From positions 1 through 32,392 of the forward strand of contig JAXHVB010000056.1 of the NCBI GenBank assembly GCA_034189125.1: a DNA stretch of 32,392 nucleotides, in the 5' to 3' direction. This document shows, one piece after another, positions 1-7,751 of this stretch (its first letter is position 1; each line of letters starts with the position of its first letter). Below the pieces are notes generated by a model that was not told the DNA's origin, ran no database searches, and saw nothing but the letters and a program-made list of their open reading frames with translations. The translations under genes were made by a program, and so were the position numbers. This DNA is from UBA5862 sp002408105. Lineage in GTDB: Bacteria > Pseudomonadota > Gammaproteobacteria > Pseudomonadales > UBA5862.

Positions 1-755
1 CCGGCGACGGCGTCGTCGATGGCCTGGCGGTAGACCTGCGCGGTGCGGGCGGTGTAGTAGTGGGACTTGGTGCGGCCCTCGATCTTGAGGCTGTCGATGC
101 CCATCGCCACCAGCCGGCCGACGTGCTCGACGGCGCGCAGGTCTTTCGAGTTCATGATGTACGTGCCGTGCTCGTCCTCTTCGACGGGCATCAGCTCGCC
201 CGGGCGGCTGCTCTCCTCAATCAACGCCACGCGGAACGGCTGAATGTCGCCGCTGACCTCCTCCCGCCCTTCCTTCACCTTGTAGTCCCAGCGACAGGCG
301 TTGGTGCAGGTACCCTGGTTGGCGTCGCGGTGATTGAAGTAGCCCGACAGCAGGCAGCGCCCGGAATAGGCGATGCACAGCGCACCGTGAACGAACACTT
401 CCAGCTCCATGTCCGGACACTGCTGGCGGATTTCCTCCACCTGGTCGAGCGACAGTTCGCGCGACAGGATAATGCGCCTGACTCCCGCCTGCTGCCAGAA
501 CTTCACGCTGGCGTAATTCATGGTGTTGGCCTGCACCGACAGGTGAATCGCCATCTCCGGCCAGCGCTCGCGCACCAGCATGATCAGGCCCGGATCGGCC
601 ATGATCAGCGCGTCCGGCCCCAGCTCGATCAGCGGTTCCATGTCCGCTAGGAACGTCTTCACCTTGCTGTTGTGCGGCAGCACGTTGGTGGCCAGGAAAA
701 ACGCCTTGCCGTGCGCGTGTACGTGCTCGATACCCGCGGCGATGTTTTCGATGCG
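1..755 (-). pseudogene. trhP: TrhP/YegQ fragment, U32 peptidase-like tRNA hydroxylation protein
   Basis: The minus strand is open from about 755 to the window start and reads as the middle of TrhP (YegQ), a U32-family protein needed for 5-hydroxyuridine formation at tRNA wobble positions. Visible family motifs include GPDALIMADPGLI, the HLSVQAN stretch, the cysteine cluster CIAYSGRC followed by NQGTCTNACRW (candidate Fe-S ligands), then EDEHGTYIMNSKDL and SLKIEGRTKS. The reading frame shows no stop. The 3' end lies beyond base 1. The 5' end is abnormal: homology to E. coli YegQ begins near its residue 45 (the ENL..GI region), so about 45 N-terminal residues are missing, and past base ~755 the sequence becomes RF3 on the other strand. 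Family assignment is confident. Whether this is a truly broken gene or one half of an assembly chimera cannot be decided here. Confidence 0.85.
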
Positions 756-759
756 TGTG
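750..759. other. Head-to-head breakpoint joining trhP and prfC fragments
   Basis: TrhP homology on the minus strand runs up to about base 755. RF3 homology on the plus strand starts at the GLYHL motif (base 759). Both genes lose their 5' ends within a few bases of each other and no start codon or promoter lies between them. This marks an inversion or deletion breakpoint, or a chimeric join. Confidence 0.8.
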
Positions 760-1808
760 GGCTGTACCACCTGGAGCGCGACGAGGTGGTGCTCTACACC
801 CAGGGCCAAGGTGACCGACTCAGCGAGGCCCGCTGCATCGCCGGGCTCGACAGCGAAGCGACCCTGGCCGCCCTTGGTGGCGATCTGGTGACCGAACTGC
901 GCGGCGAGATCGACCTGGTGCGCGGCGCAAGCCACGCTTTCGATCGGGACCAGTTCCTGGCCGGCGCGCTGACGCCGGTGTTTTTTGGCACTGCCCTCGG
1001 CAACTTCGGTATCCGCGAGTTGCTGCAGCGGTTCGTCGAAGCCGCGCCGCCGCCGCAGCCTCGACTTGCCGAGGAGCGCCTGGTCTCCCCCGGTGAGGAC
1101 GCCATGACCGGGTTCGTCTTCAAGATCCAGGCGAACATGGACCCGCGTCACCGCGATCGAATCGCCTTTGTGCGCCTGTGTTCCGGCCGTTACACGCCGG
1201 GTAAGCGGCTGCACCACGTGCGCCTGGGTCGAGACCTTCGTGTTGCTGACGCGGTGACCTTTTTGGCGGGAGACCGCGCCCACGCCGAGGTGGCTGTTGC
1301 CGGTGACATCGTCGGTTTCCACAACCACGGGACCATTCAGATCGGTGACACCTTCTCGGAAGGCGAAGCCCTGCGCTTTACCGGTGTGCCCCATTTCGCG
1401 CCTGAACTGTTCCGGCGGGTTCGGCTGCGTGATCCGCTGAAGCTCAAGCAGCTGCAGAAAGGGCTGACCCAGCTCTCCGAGGAAGGCGCGACCCAGGTGT
1501 TCATGCCCCTCGCCTCCAACGACCTGATCCTTGGTGCCGTAGGGGTGCTGCAGTTCGATGTGGTCGCGTACCGCCTGAAGGAAGAGTACAAGGTGGACTG
1601 CATCTACGAATCGGTGGCTGTGACCCAGGCGAGGTGGATCCAGTGCCAGGATGCCAAGCACCTCGAGGAATTTCGCCGCAAGAACGAGCTGCACCTGGCC
1701 CTGGACGGTGGCGGTTACCTGACGTACCTCGCCCCCACCCGGGTGAACCTCAGCCTTGCCGAAGAGCGCTGGCCGAAAGTGCAGTTTCGCGACACCCGCG
1801 AGCACTGA
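756..1808 (+). pseudogene. prfC: Peptide chain release factor 3, C-terminal fragment without GTPase domain
   Basis: RF3 is a translational GTPase that recycles RF1/RF2 from the ribosome. From GLYHL (759) to the final TREH, the 349 codons run colinear with residues ~181-529 of E. coli RF3, including GASHAFDRDQFLAG, the PVFFGTALGNFG motif (end of the G domain), domain 2 (TGFVFKIQANMDPRHRDR, NHGTIQIGDTF) and domain 3 (PELFRRVRLRDP, GAVGVLQFDVV). The first ~180 residues, holding the P-loop, the DTPGH motif and the NKxD motif, are absent. The sequence before 756 is antisense trhP. The open frame back to 672 is therefore not native protein, and the fragment cannot bind GTP. The C-terminal part looks intact and under coding constraint, which fits a recent break or an assembly artefact better than an old pseudogene. 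Confidence 0.88.
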
Positions 1809-1904
1809 GGCTGCGCCCACCAACGCGATCCGGTGGTGCCTGACGGGGGGTGGGGGCCTGGTGGGCTACCCGCTGATTCCGCTTGATTTCTCCGTTGGGC
1901 AGCA

Positions 1905-1934
1905 TTGGCGTTCCGCGAACGCGCCCAATACAAT
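1905..1934 (+). promoter_or_regulatory. Likely sigma-70 promoter of fabY
   Basis: -35 TTGGCG (1905-1910), an 18-base spacer, and -10 TACAAT (1929-1934) lie about 60 bases before the chosen FabY start. The promoter sits inside the 5' extension of the open frame, which argues against starting FabY at 1905. Confidence 0.5.
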
Positions 1935-1991
1935 GGCCGGTTTACGCAGCAGATGCACCCACCCTGCGGGTGCGGCGGGACAGAGGCGAGC

Positions 1992-3908
1992 GTGTTGGAA
2001 AAATTGCCGGTTATTGTTGGGTTTGGGGGGGTCAACCCCGCTGGGCGCAGCTCATTCCACCACGGGTATCGCCGCTTGGTGTGGGAGGGGCTCCAGGCAG
2101 CCGATCTCGAGTCGATGTGGGTGGGTTTGGCCACCATGACCGGGCGCGCGGTGTTCACAGACGGCGCGCTGCGCCGGCCCGGTGGGGGGAGTGTCTCGGC
2201 GGCTGAACTGGTGGCCGAACTGCGGGATTCACTGCTCAAGGACACTTGCATTCGTCGCATTGAATCCAGTCATTTTGATGTCGATGCCGTGCCCTTCAAC
2301 GCCCGAATGTCCATGGCTCCAGCGGAAGGCGCGTTGCGCTTCATCACCAGCGCCCGCCAGCTTCCCGAGTCGCTGCCTGCCGGTTGGTCTGTACAACACC
2401 TCGCCAAAGGGCAGGTCGAGGTGAGCCTTTCTGAGACCCAAGACTGGCTGCTGGCCCAGACCAAGGCCGCGTCGGTATCCAGTGCCGGTCAGCTGCCGAC
2501 GGGTTTCGACCCCAAATCCCTCTACCCGTCGCGCAACCACCCCCGTGGGCTTCAGATGGCGGTGTTTGCAGCTTCCGATGCGCTGCGGTCGGTCGGGATT
2601 CCGTGGGAGCAGATTCTGCAGGCGGTCGCGCCGGATCAGATCGCCGTCTATGCCAGCAGCTCCATGGGGCAGCTGGATGACGCGGGCACTGGTGGCATGT
2701 ACAAGGCCCCCCATGTGGGCAAGCGAATCACTTCGAAGCAGTTGCCCCTGGGGTTTGCCGAGATGCCCGCGGACTTCGTCAATGCCTATGTGCTGGGCAA
2801 CGTGGGGTCGACCGGTGGAGCCGTCGGCGCATGCGCAACCTTCCTTTACAACCTGCGTTCCGGGGTAGAGGACATCCGCGCGGGCCGGCGGCGTGTGGTT
2901 TTGGTCGGGGTGTCCGAGGCGGCGATCAATGCCGAGGCCATGGAAGGGTATGCCGCGATGGGCGCGCTGGCGACCGATGCCGAGCTGCTTGCCTTGGATG
3001 CGCACTTGGGGGCAGAGGGTCCCGACCACCGGCGCGCGTGTCGCCCGTTTGGTTACAATGCCGGCTTCACCATGGGTGAGTCAGCGCAGTACCTGGTGCT
3101 GTTCGATGACACCCTGGCGCTGGAGTTGGGCGCCGACATCTACGGTGCGGTGCCGGGTGTCGAAGTGCATGCCGACGGGTTCAAGCGTTCGATTGCAGGC
3201 CCTGGCATTGGCAATGTCATTACCCTTGGGAAAACCCTTGCGCTGGCGCGCGCGATCCTGGGCGATCAGCGGCTCCGCGATCAAACCTATGTGCACGCCC
3301 ATGGCACTGGGACGCCGCAAAATCGCGTGACTGAATCGCGCATTCTGGACCAGTTGGCTGGCGTGTTCGGCATCGATCAATGGGCGGTCGCGGCAGTGAA
3401 ATGCTACCTAGGCCACTCCCTCGGCGCAGCGGCGGGCGATCAGATTGCTGCGGCGCTTGGTGTGTGGCGGTATGGCCTGATTCCGGGTGTCTTTACCCTC
3501 GATGAGGTGGCGGACGACGTGCACCGTGAGCACCTGCAGTTTTCTCAGGGTCATGTTGAGCGTGATCCGGAATCGCTTGCGGCGGCGGTCATCAACGCCA
3601 AGGGCTTCGGTGGCAACAACGCCACCGCGCTGGTGCTGTCCCCGACCTGCACCCTGGATCTGTTGCGCCGGCGCCACGGGGCCAAGGCCTTGCAGGCGCA
3701 CCAGCGGAGCCTGGATGGGGTGCGGGCGACCGCTGCAGCCTATGATGAACGCATGGTGCGGGGTCAGGAAGTGCCGATCTATCGGTTCGGCGAAGGGGTG
3801 CTGGAAGACACCGATTTGCTGTGCAGCGCGAACGCCATTGAAATTCCCGGCTTGTCCATGGCCATTGACTTGCGGGCCGAAAGCCCCTTTGGTGGTCTGG
3901 GTGATTGA
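1992..3908 (+). CDS. fabY: Beta-ketoacyl-ACP synthase FabY
   Basis: A 638-residue condensing enzyme resembling Pseudomonas FabY, which starts fatty acid synthesis by condensing acetyl-CoA with malonyl-ACP to acetoacetyl-ACP in the cytosol. The N-terminus carries the typical LPVIVGFGG.N.AGRSS.HHG.RR signature. The active-site set of the thiolase fold is visible: Cys281 (in GAVGACATF), His437 (HAHGTGTPQN), and Lys470 and His475 (KCYLGHSLGAAAGD). The protein is longer than FabB/FabF (~410 residues) and matches the ~635-residue FabY class. I chose GTG at 1992, preceded by an AGAGG ribosome site, because the longer frame from 1905 overlaps a promoter and adds a Pro/Cys/Gly-rich stretch unlike the family. 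TTG at 1995 is an alternative. The gene stands alone, with the broken prfC upstream and the DUF1302 unit downstream. Confidence 0.9.
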   Translation: MLEKLPVIVGFGGVNPAGRSSFHHGYRRLVWEGLQAADLESMWVGLATMTGRAVFTDGALRRPGGGSVSAAELVAELRDSLLKDTCIRRIESSHFDVDAVPFNARMSMAPAEGALRFITSARQLPESLPAGWSVQHLAKGQVEVSLSETQDWLLAQTKAASVSSAGQLPTGFDPKSLYPSRNHPRGLQMAVFAASDALRSVGIPWEQILQAVAPDQIAVYASSSMGQLDDAGTGGMYKAPHVGKRITSKQLPLGFAEMPADFVNAYVLGNVGSTGGAVGACATFLYNLRSGVEDIRAGRRRVVLVGVSEAAINAEAMEGYAAMGALATDAELLALDAHLGAEGPDHRRACRPFGYNAGFTMGESAQYLVLFDDTLALELGADIYGAVPGVEVHADGFKRSIAGPGIGNVITLGKTLALARAILGDQRLRDQTYVHAHGTGTPQNRVTESRILDQLAGVFGIDQWAVAAVKCYLGHSLGAAAGDQIAAALGVWRYGLIPGVFTLDEVADDVHREHLQFSQGHVERDPESLAAAVINAKGFGGNNATALVLSPTCTLDLLRRRHGAKALQAHQRSLDGVRATAAAYDERMVRGQEVPIYRFGEGVLEDTDLLCSANAIEIPGLSMAIDLRAESPFGGLGD

Positions 3909-3963
3909 AGGTCCACCGTCCCGCACCCGCCTTCGCGTAGTGCCTTGTGCCCTAAGGAATTGG

Positions 3964-3991
3964 TTGTTTTCTGCACCTAATGTGATATAAA
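3964..3991 (+). promoter_or_regulatory. Strong sigma-70 promoter of the DUF1302-DUF1329 unit
   Basis: -35 TTGTTT (3964-3969), a 16-base spacer, and -10 TATAAA (3986-3991) with an extended TG element at 3983-3984. The expected transcription start is near 3998, just before the palindrome at 4011-4022, leaving a ~90-base leader. Confidence 0.65.
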
Positions 3992-4010
3992 GCCGTCGTG
4001 GAATTCGGGC

Positions 4011-4022
4011 GTGAGCGCTCAC
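4011..4022. promoter_or_regulatory. Perfect 12-bp palindrome, LacI-type operator candidate
   Basis: GTGAGCGCTCAC is a perfect palindrome with a central CG. With the bases that follow (AAT) it equals the core and right flank of the symmetric lac operator. It lies roughly +13 to +24 relative to the predicted start of the DUF1302 transcript, a classic repressor roadblock position. The half-site spacing (GTGA-N4-TCAC) does not fit CRP (N6). No LacI-family gene is in the window, so the cognate regulator is unknown. Confidence 0.5.
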
Positions 4023-4087
4023 AATAAAATAATCAAAGCTCCGCCTCCGCAACCCGATAACAATACCAATGTAACGGAGTGGCTTCG

Positions 4088-5890
4088 ATGAAGATCCTCA
4101 CACCACGTTCGCGAGGCGTGGCTACGGCAACTGCGGCGGTTTTGGCAGTGGCTGGGGCCGCAACACCGGTTCAGGCGATCGATTACAGCGTCGGGGATAT
4201 GGACATCCGCCTCGACGCCACCTTCACCGCAGGGGCCTCTTGGCGGGTGTCGCAACGCGCCAACTACAACCTGGGGCCAGCCAATGGCGGTGCCGACGAC
4301 GATTTTGGTAACTCGTCCTCCGGCGACGACTCCAACATGAACTACAAGCGCGGCGAGACCTTCTCCAAGGTGGTCAAGGTGCTGCCGGAGTTGGAGGTTC
4401 TGTATGGCGACTACGGCGCCTTCTTCCGCGCCCGCGCCTTTTACGACTTCGAGATCATGGACGAGAACCGGCCCCATTACCAAATCAACGACGAGGGCTT
4501 GGATGACGTTGGCCGGTCTGTGGACCTGCTGGATGCCTTCATGTTCACCACCTTTTGGATTGGCGACCGCCCCCTGGACGTTCGCCTTGGTCGGCAGGCC
4601 ATTGGTTGGGGCGAGGCGATTTTCGCCCAAGGCGGTATCAGTTCGGTGAATCCGCTTGATGGCAATGCGGCGCGCCTGCCTGGCGCTGAGGTGAAGGAAA
4701 TCATTTTGCCGACGCTCATGGCGTACTTGAGTTTTGGCATTTCCGACAACCTGTCGGTTGAGGGCTGGTTTCGCCCAGGCGGCGCCTGGGAGGCCACCAT
4801 CCTGCCGTCCTGTGGCAGCTACTTTCTGCCCCGCGACATCGCCGGCGAGCCGGTCATCGGTTCGACCGCATCCAACGGGTGTAACTACCTGAACATCGGG
4901 GTGGCGGACGCAGTCGCCGGGGTCGACCGCTATGAAGACGCGGTCGCCGCCGTGGGGCCAGGCTTGGCGCCCTCACTCTACATCCCCCGCGACCCGGACC
5001 TGCACCCGGATGAGGACGAGTACGGTGTGGCTGTTCGCCGCCTCTTCCCGGACTGGGGTGACATGGAAATGGCGCTCTACTACCAGAAGCTCAACCTGAA
5101 TGGCACGGGCCTCATTTATGGGCGTGCCACCACGGGTCCTCACCCGGTTGGTGCAGTTGCGGCCGGTGGGACTGGCGACCTGGCCACTGGCTCCTACGGG
5201 TTCATGTTCCCAGAAGGGATTGATGTCTACGGCATCAGCTTCAACCGCACTGCGTTTGGCTATTCCCTCCAGGGCGAGTTGGCGTACCGGCCTGACAACC
5301 CGGTGAACTTTTCCGAGCCGGCGATGGTCGCGGCCAACATTTTTGGCTACACAGGCATGACCATTGACGCCAATGGCATGGTGACACCCGGGCAGACGCT
5401 GGACATGATCGAGTACGCGGACACGCTCCAAGCCACCCTCGGCTTGATCGGCACCCTGAGCCCGACCGACTGGTATGACTCAGGATCCCAGGTGTTCGAG
5501 GTGGTGGTGAACCACGTGGCCCTGAGTGACGACATCGTCGTGATTCCCACGGCGTTGACTGGTGGTGCGCCCGTGACCCGTCATGAGGACGTGAACGAGA
5601 CCGCTTGGGGCTACAACTACCGCCTCGGCCTCGAGTATTACAACGTGGGCCCAGGGCTGCGCCTGTCGCCTTCGCTGACTTGGAGCCATGATGTCAATGG
5701 TAAGAACCGTTCGGGCGCGGGCTCGACGCTGAAGGAAGGCAACCAGACTCTAACCTTGGGGCTTGGGATCACGTACCAGTTGGCCCACAAGGTCAACCTG
5801 CGCTACACCAACTTTTTGCACGAGAAGATTCACTCGGACAACATGTCCGACCGCGACTTCGTCTCGATCGACTACACCTACTCGCTGTGA
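4088..5890 (+). CDS. DUF1302 family envelope protein
   Basis: A 600-residue exported protein of the DUF1302 family, thought to be outer-membrane associated. A signal peptide is clear: MKILTPRSR, a hydrophobic Ala/Val stretch, and a likely cut after VQA near residue 30. The mature part begins with an amphipathic IDYSVGDMDIRLDATF strand, is rich in Tyr, Asn, Gly and Asp, and ends in alternating strands (LRYTNFL, VSIDYTYSL) as expected of a beta-barrel-like protein. The highly conserved LGRQAIGWGEAIFAQGG.S.VNP motif is present. ATG 4088 is preferred over GTG 4079 because CGGAG (4075-4079) is then correctly spaced. It is followed after 40 bases by a DUF1329 gene, its usual partner. In other proteobacteria such pairs lie near RND/MMPL exporters or lipid and steroid catabolism genes; none is adjacent here. 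Substrate unknown. Confidence 0.85.
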   Translation: MKILTPRSRGVATATAAVLAVAGAATPVQAIDYSVGDMDIRLDATFTAGASWRVSQRANYNLGPANGGADDDFGNSSSGDDSNMNYKRGETFSKVVKVLPELEVLYGDYGAFFRARAFYDFEIMDENRPHYQINDEGLDDVGRSVDLLDAFMFTTFWIGDRPLDVRLGRQAIGWGEAIFAQGGISSVNPLDGNAARLPGAEVKEIILPTLMAYLSFGISDNLSVEGWFRPGGAWEATILPSCGSYFLPRDIAGEPVIGSTASNGCNYLNIGVADAVAGVDRYEDAVAAVGPGLAPSLYIPRDPDLHPDEDEYGVAVRRLFPDWGDMEMALYYQKLNLNGTGLIYGRATTGPHPVGAVAAGGTGDLATGSYGFMFPEGIDVYGISFNRTAFGYSLQGELAYRPDNPVNFSEPAMVAANIFGYTGMTIDANGMVTPGQTLDMIEYADTLQATLGLIGTLSPTDWYDSGSQVFEVVVNHVALSDDIVVIPTALTGGAPVTRHEDVNETAWGYNYRLGLEYYNVGPGLRLSPSLTWSHDVNGKNRSGAGSTLKEGNQTLTLGLGITYQLAHKVNLRYTNFLHEKIHSDNMSDRDFVSIDYTYSL

Positions 5891-5930
5891 TCGGCCATTG
5901 ACGCGCATCTACCGATTTGAGGGCATTTGC

Positions 5931-7310
5931 ATGAGCACAAGACAAAAAACCGCGGTTGGCTTGATTGCCTCCGTGTTGGCAACTTCTGGCGCGATGGCCA
6001 AGGTTTCCCCTGAGGAGGCGGCGGTCCTGGGCAGCCCCTCCACCACCTACATTGGAGCGGAGCGGGCGGGCAACGCCGATGGCAGCATCCCTGCCTGGGA
6101 TGGGGGATTCAAAGACGAATGGATTCCGTCGGGCTGGGAGTCCGGGGAGTATTATCCCAACCCGTTTCCGAACGACGAGGTGTTGTTCACCATCAACGCG
6201 AGCAACTACACCCAGTACAAGGACAGGCTGACCCCAGGCCAGATCGCCATGATCGAGGCATACCCGGACACCTTCTACATGAACGTGTACCCCAGCCGGC
6301 GGACCGCCAAGGTGCCGGATTCGGTCAAGGAAAGCATCATCTGGAACGCCACCAACACCGAGCTCGCGAACGAAGGCCAGGGCATGGTCAACTTTCGTGA
6401 AGTGACCCCGTTTCCGATTCCTTCTGGAGAGGACGCCGGCATCCAAGCCATCTGGAACCACATCGTGCGGTGGCGCGGTGGCATCGGCGTGCTCCAGCGC
6501 GAGGCGGCCTTCGCGCCTCAGGTCGACGGTTCCGGCACGAAAATTTCGATCTCTGTCGACTTCTACTTCAACCCAGAGGTGGGTCAGGCGGGCAGCGACT
6601 ACGAAAATGTCATCTTTTTCTACATTTCAGAAGTGACTGCGCCCTCGCGTCTGGCCGGTGAGATCACACTGCTGCACGAGACGGTCGACCAGTCCACGGA
6701 GCCTCGACTGGTGTGGCAGTACAGCCCCGGTCAGCGCCGAGTTCGTCGGGCGCCTGACGTGGGGTTTGACTACCCGAGTTCTGCGGGGGATGGCATGACC
6801 GTGGCGGACCAGGTGGACGGCTACAACGGTTCGCCCGAACGCTACGACTGGAAGCTGCTCGGCAAGCGGGAGGTCTACATCCCGTACAACAGCTACGAGA
6901 TGAACCAGCCCGATGTCACCTACGACATGCTGCTGCAGCGCGGACACATCGACCAGGAATACCAGCGGTACGAGTTGCACCGGGTCTATGAGGTGGAAGC
7001 AACGCTCAAACCCAACCAGCGCCACGTGTACGAGCGTAGGGTGATGTTCCTGGATGAGGACACCTGGCAGGTCACCCTGCACGACATGTACGACGGCAAA
7101 GGCCAACTGTGGCGGACCATGGAAGTGCCGATGACCTACTTCTGGGACGTCACTGCCCCTTGGTTGCAGGCCTACATGTCCTATGACCTATTGGCCAAGC
7201 GGTACTACATCCGCGGTCTGGTGAACGAGGAGCAGCCCTACGTGTTCACCACGGAGTTTGACATCAAGGACTTCACGCCATCGGCGCTGCGCCGGCGCGG
7301 TCGCCGCTAA
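5931..7310 (+). CDS. DUF1329 family exported protein
   Basis: A 459-residue DUF1329 protein (a family with a LolA/LolB-like fold in its class), predicted periplasmic or outer-membrane facing. The start at 5931 gives a signal peptide MSTRQKTAVGLIASVL ending in GAMA, cut near residue 23. The mature start KVSPEEAAVLG and the GAERAGNADGSIPAWDGG segment are hallmarks of the family. Later family motifs are visible: WQYSPGQRRVRRAPDVGFD and the WQVTLHDMYDGKGQLWR segment. The open frame upstream to 5763 overlaps the DUF1302 gene and is not real. It forms a two-gene unit with DUF1302 (40-base gap) that ends at the terminator at 7337-7369. The pair is thought to handle hydrophobic molecules between the membranes; that role is an inference from the family, not visible in the sequence. 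Confidence 0.85.
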   Translation: MSTRQKTAVGLIASVLATSGAMAKVSPEEAAVLGSPSTTYIGAERAGNADGSIPAWDGGFKDEWIPSGWESGEYYPNPFPNDEVLFTINASNYTQYKDRLTPGQIAMIEAYPDTFYMNVYPSRRTAKVPDSVKESIIWNATNTELANEGQGMVNFREVTPFPIPSGEDAGIQAIWNHIVRWRGGIGVLQREAAFAPQVDGSGTKISISVDFYFNPEVGQAGSDYENVIFFYISEVTAPSRLAGEITLLHETVDQSTEPRLVWQYSPGQRRVRRAPDVGFDYPSSAGDGMTVADQVDGYNGSPERYDWKLLGKREVYIPYNSYEMNQPDVTYDMLLQRGHIDQEYQRYELHRVYEVEATLKPNQRHVYERRVMFLDEDTWQVTLHDMYDGKGQLWRTMEVPMTYFWDVTAPWLQAYMSYDLLAKRYYIRGLVNEEQPYVFTTEFDIKDFTPSALRRRGRR

Positions 7311-7336
7311 GATCCACCGCTCCGATCGCGGTGAAC

Positions 7337-7369
7337 AAAAAACCCCGGCCTTCTGGTCGGGGTTTTTTT
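7337..7369. terminator. Bidirectional intrinsic terminator
   Basis: A run of A (7337-7342), an 8-bp stem CCCCGGCC/GGTCGGGG (7343-7350 with 7355-7362, one G-U pair), a TTCT loop, and seven T (7363-7369). It ends the DUF1302-DUF1329 transcript and can also work on the minus strand for tRNA-Leu read-through. The stretch 7370-7496 holds no gene; only a weak 6-bp stem (CGTGCC/GGCACG) is seen. Confidence 0.85.
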
Positions 7370-7496
7370 ATTCCGGCTTTATTCAGTGCTGCCAGGTCTG
7401 CTGTGGGAAGCTGCTGCTGGGCAATTGCGCTGGACGAACTGACCCGAACGTGCCGGTTCGCCAGGCACGGATGGGTCGTCAGTATTGGGTCGGGAA

Positions 7497-7583
7497 TGGT
7501 GCCGAGGAGAGGACTTGAACCTCCACGGGGTTGCCCCCACTAGCACCTGAAGCTAGCGTGTCTACCAATTTCACCACCTCGGC
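7497..7583 (-). tRNA. tRNA-Leu(CAG)
   Basis: The minus strand from 7583 to 7497 gives an 87-nt leucine tRNA with an encoded CCA end (7497-7499). The acceptor stem GCCGAGG pairs with CCTCGGC, the anticodon loop TTCAGGT (anticodon CAG) is closed by CTAGC/GCTAG, a long variable arm is present, and the T arm contains GTTCAAGTC. It reads CUG codons. The position next to rnr matches the tRNA-Leu next to rnr in Pseudomonas. Confidence 0.96.
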
Positions 7584-7618
7584 CTAGGGGGTGATGCGGC
7601 CCTTGCCGCAGCGGCGGA

Positions 7619-7647
7619 ATTTTCCAGGTCCCGCCTGGCCCTGTCAA
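7619..7647 (-). promoter_or_regulatory. Promoter of tRNA-Leu
   Basis: On the minus strand, -35 TTGACA (perfect, bases 7647-7642), a 17-base spacer, and -10 GAAAAT (7624-7619). An A-rich tract just upstream could act as an UP element. A ~28-nt GC-rich leader precedes the tRNA. Confidence 0.6.
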
Positions 7648-7665
7648 CCTGGGGCCGGTTTTTTC

Positions 7666-7695
7666 TTGTGGCGAGGCCTCGCTGGCGGGCACAAT
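7666..7695 (+). promoter_or_regulatory. Possible promoter of rnr-rlmB
   Basis: -35 TTGTGG (7666-7671), an 18-base spacer, -10 CACAAT (7690-7695). A perfect 12-bp palindrome GCGAGGCCTCGC (7671-7682) lies in the spacer. It is a moderate match only. The leader to the rnr start would be about 50 bases. Confidence 0.35.
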
Positions 7696-7751
7696 GGGCG
7701 TTTGGCGTTCCATCCTCCCCAAATCCCCGACCCAGGCAACAGCAAAAGCGC

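Noticed and set aside
60..650. Plus-strand open frame of 196 codons
   Set aside because: It is antisense to clear TrhP coding sequence and shows no family resemblance; GC-rich DNA gives such frames by chance.
4011..4022. CRP site reading of the GTGAGCGCTCAC palindrome
   Set aside because: CRP half-sites are six bases apart (TGTGA-N6-TCACA); here the gap is four, so a LacI-type reading fits better.
7637..7666. Terminator GGCCC/GGGCC followed by TTTTTT before rnr
   Set aside because: The stem is only 5 bp, no plus-strand gene lies upstream to terminate, and the region is better explained as the tRNA-Leu promoter.
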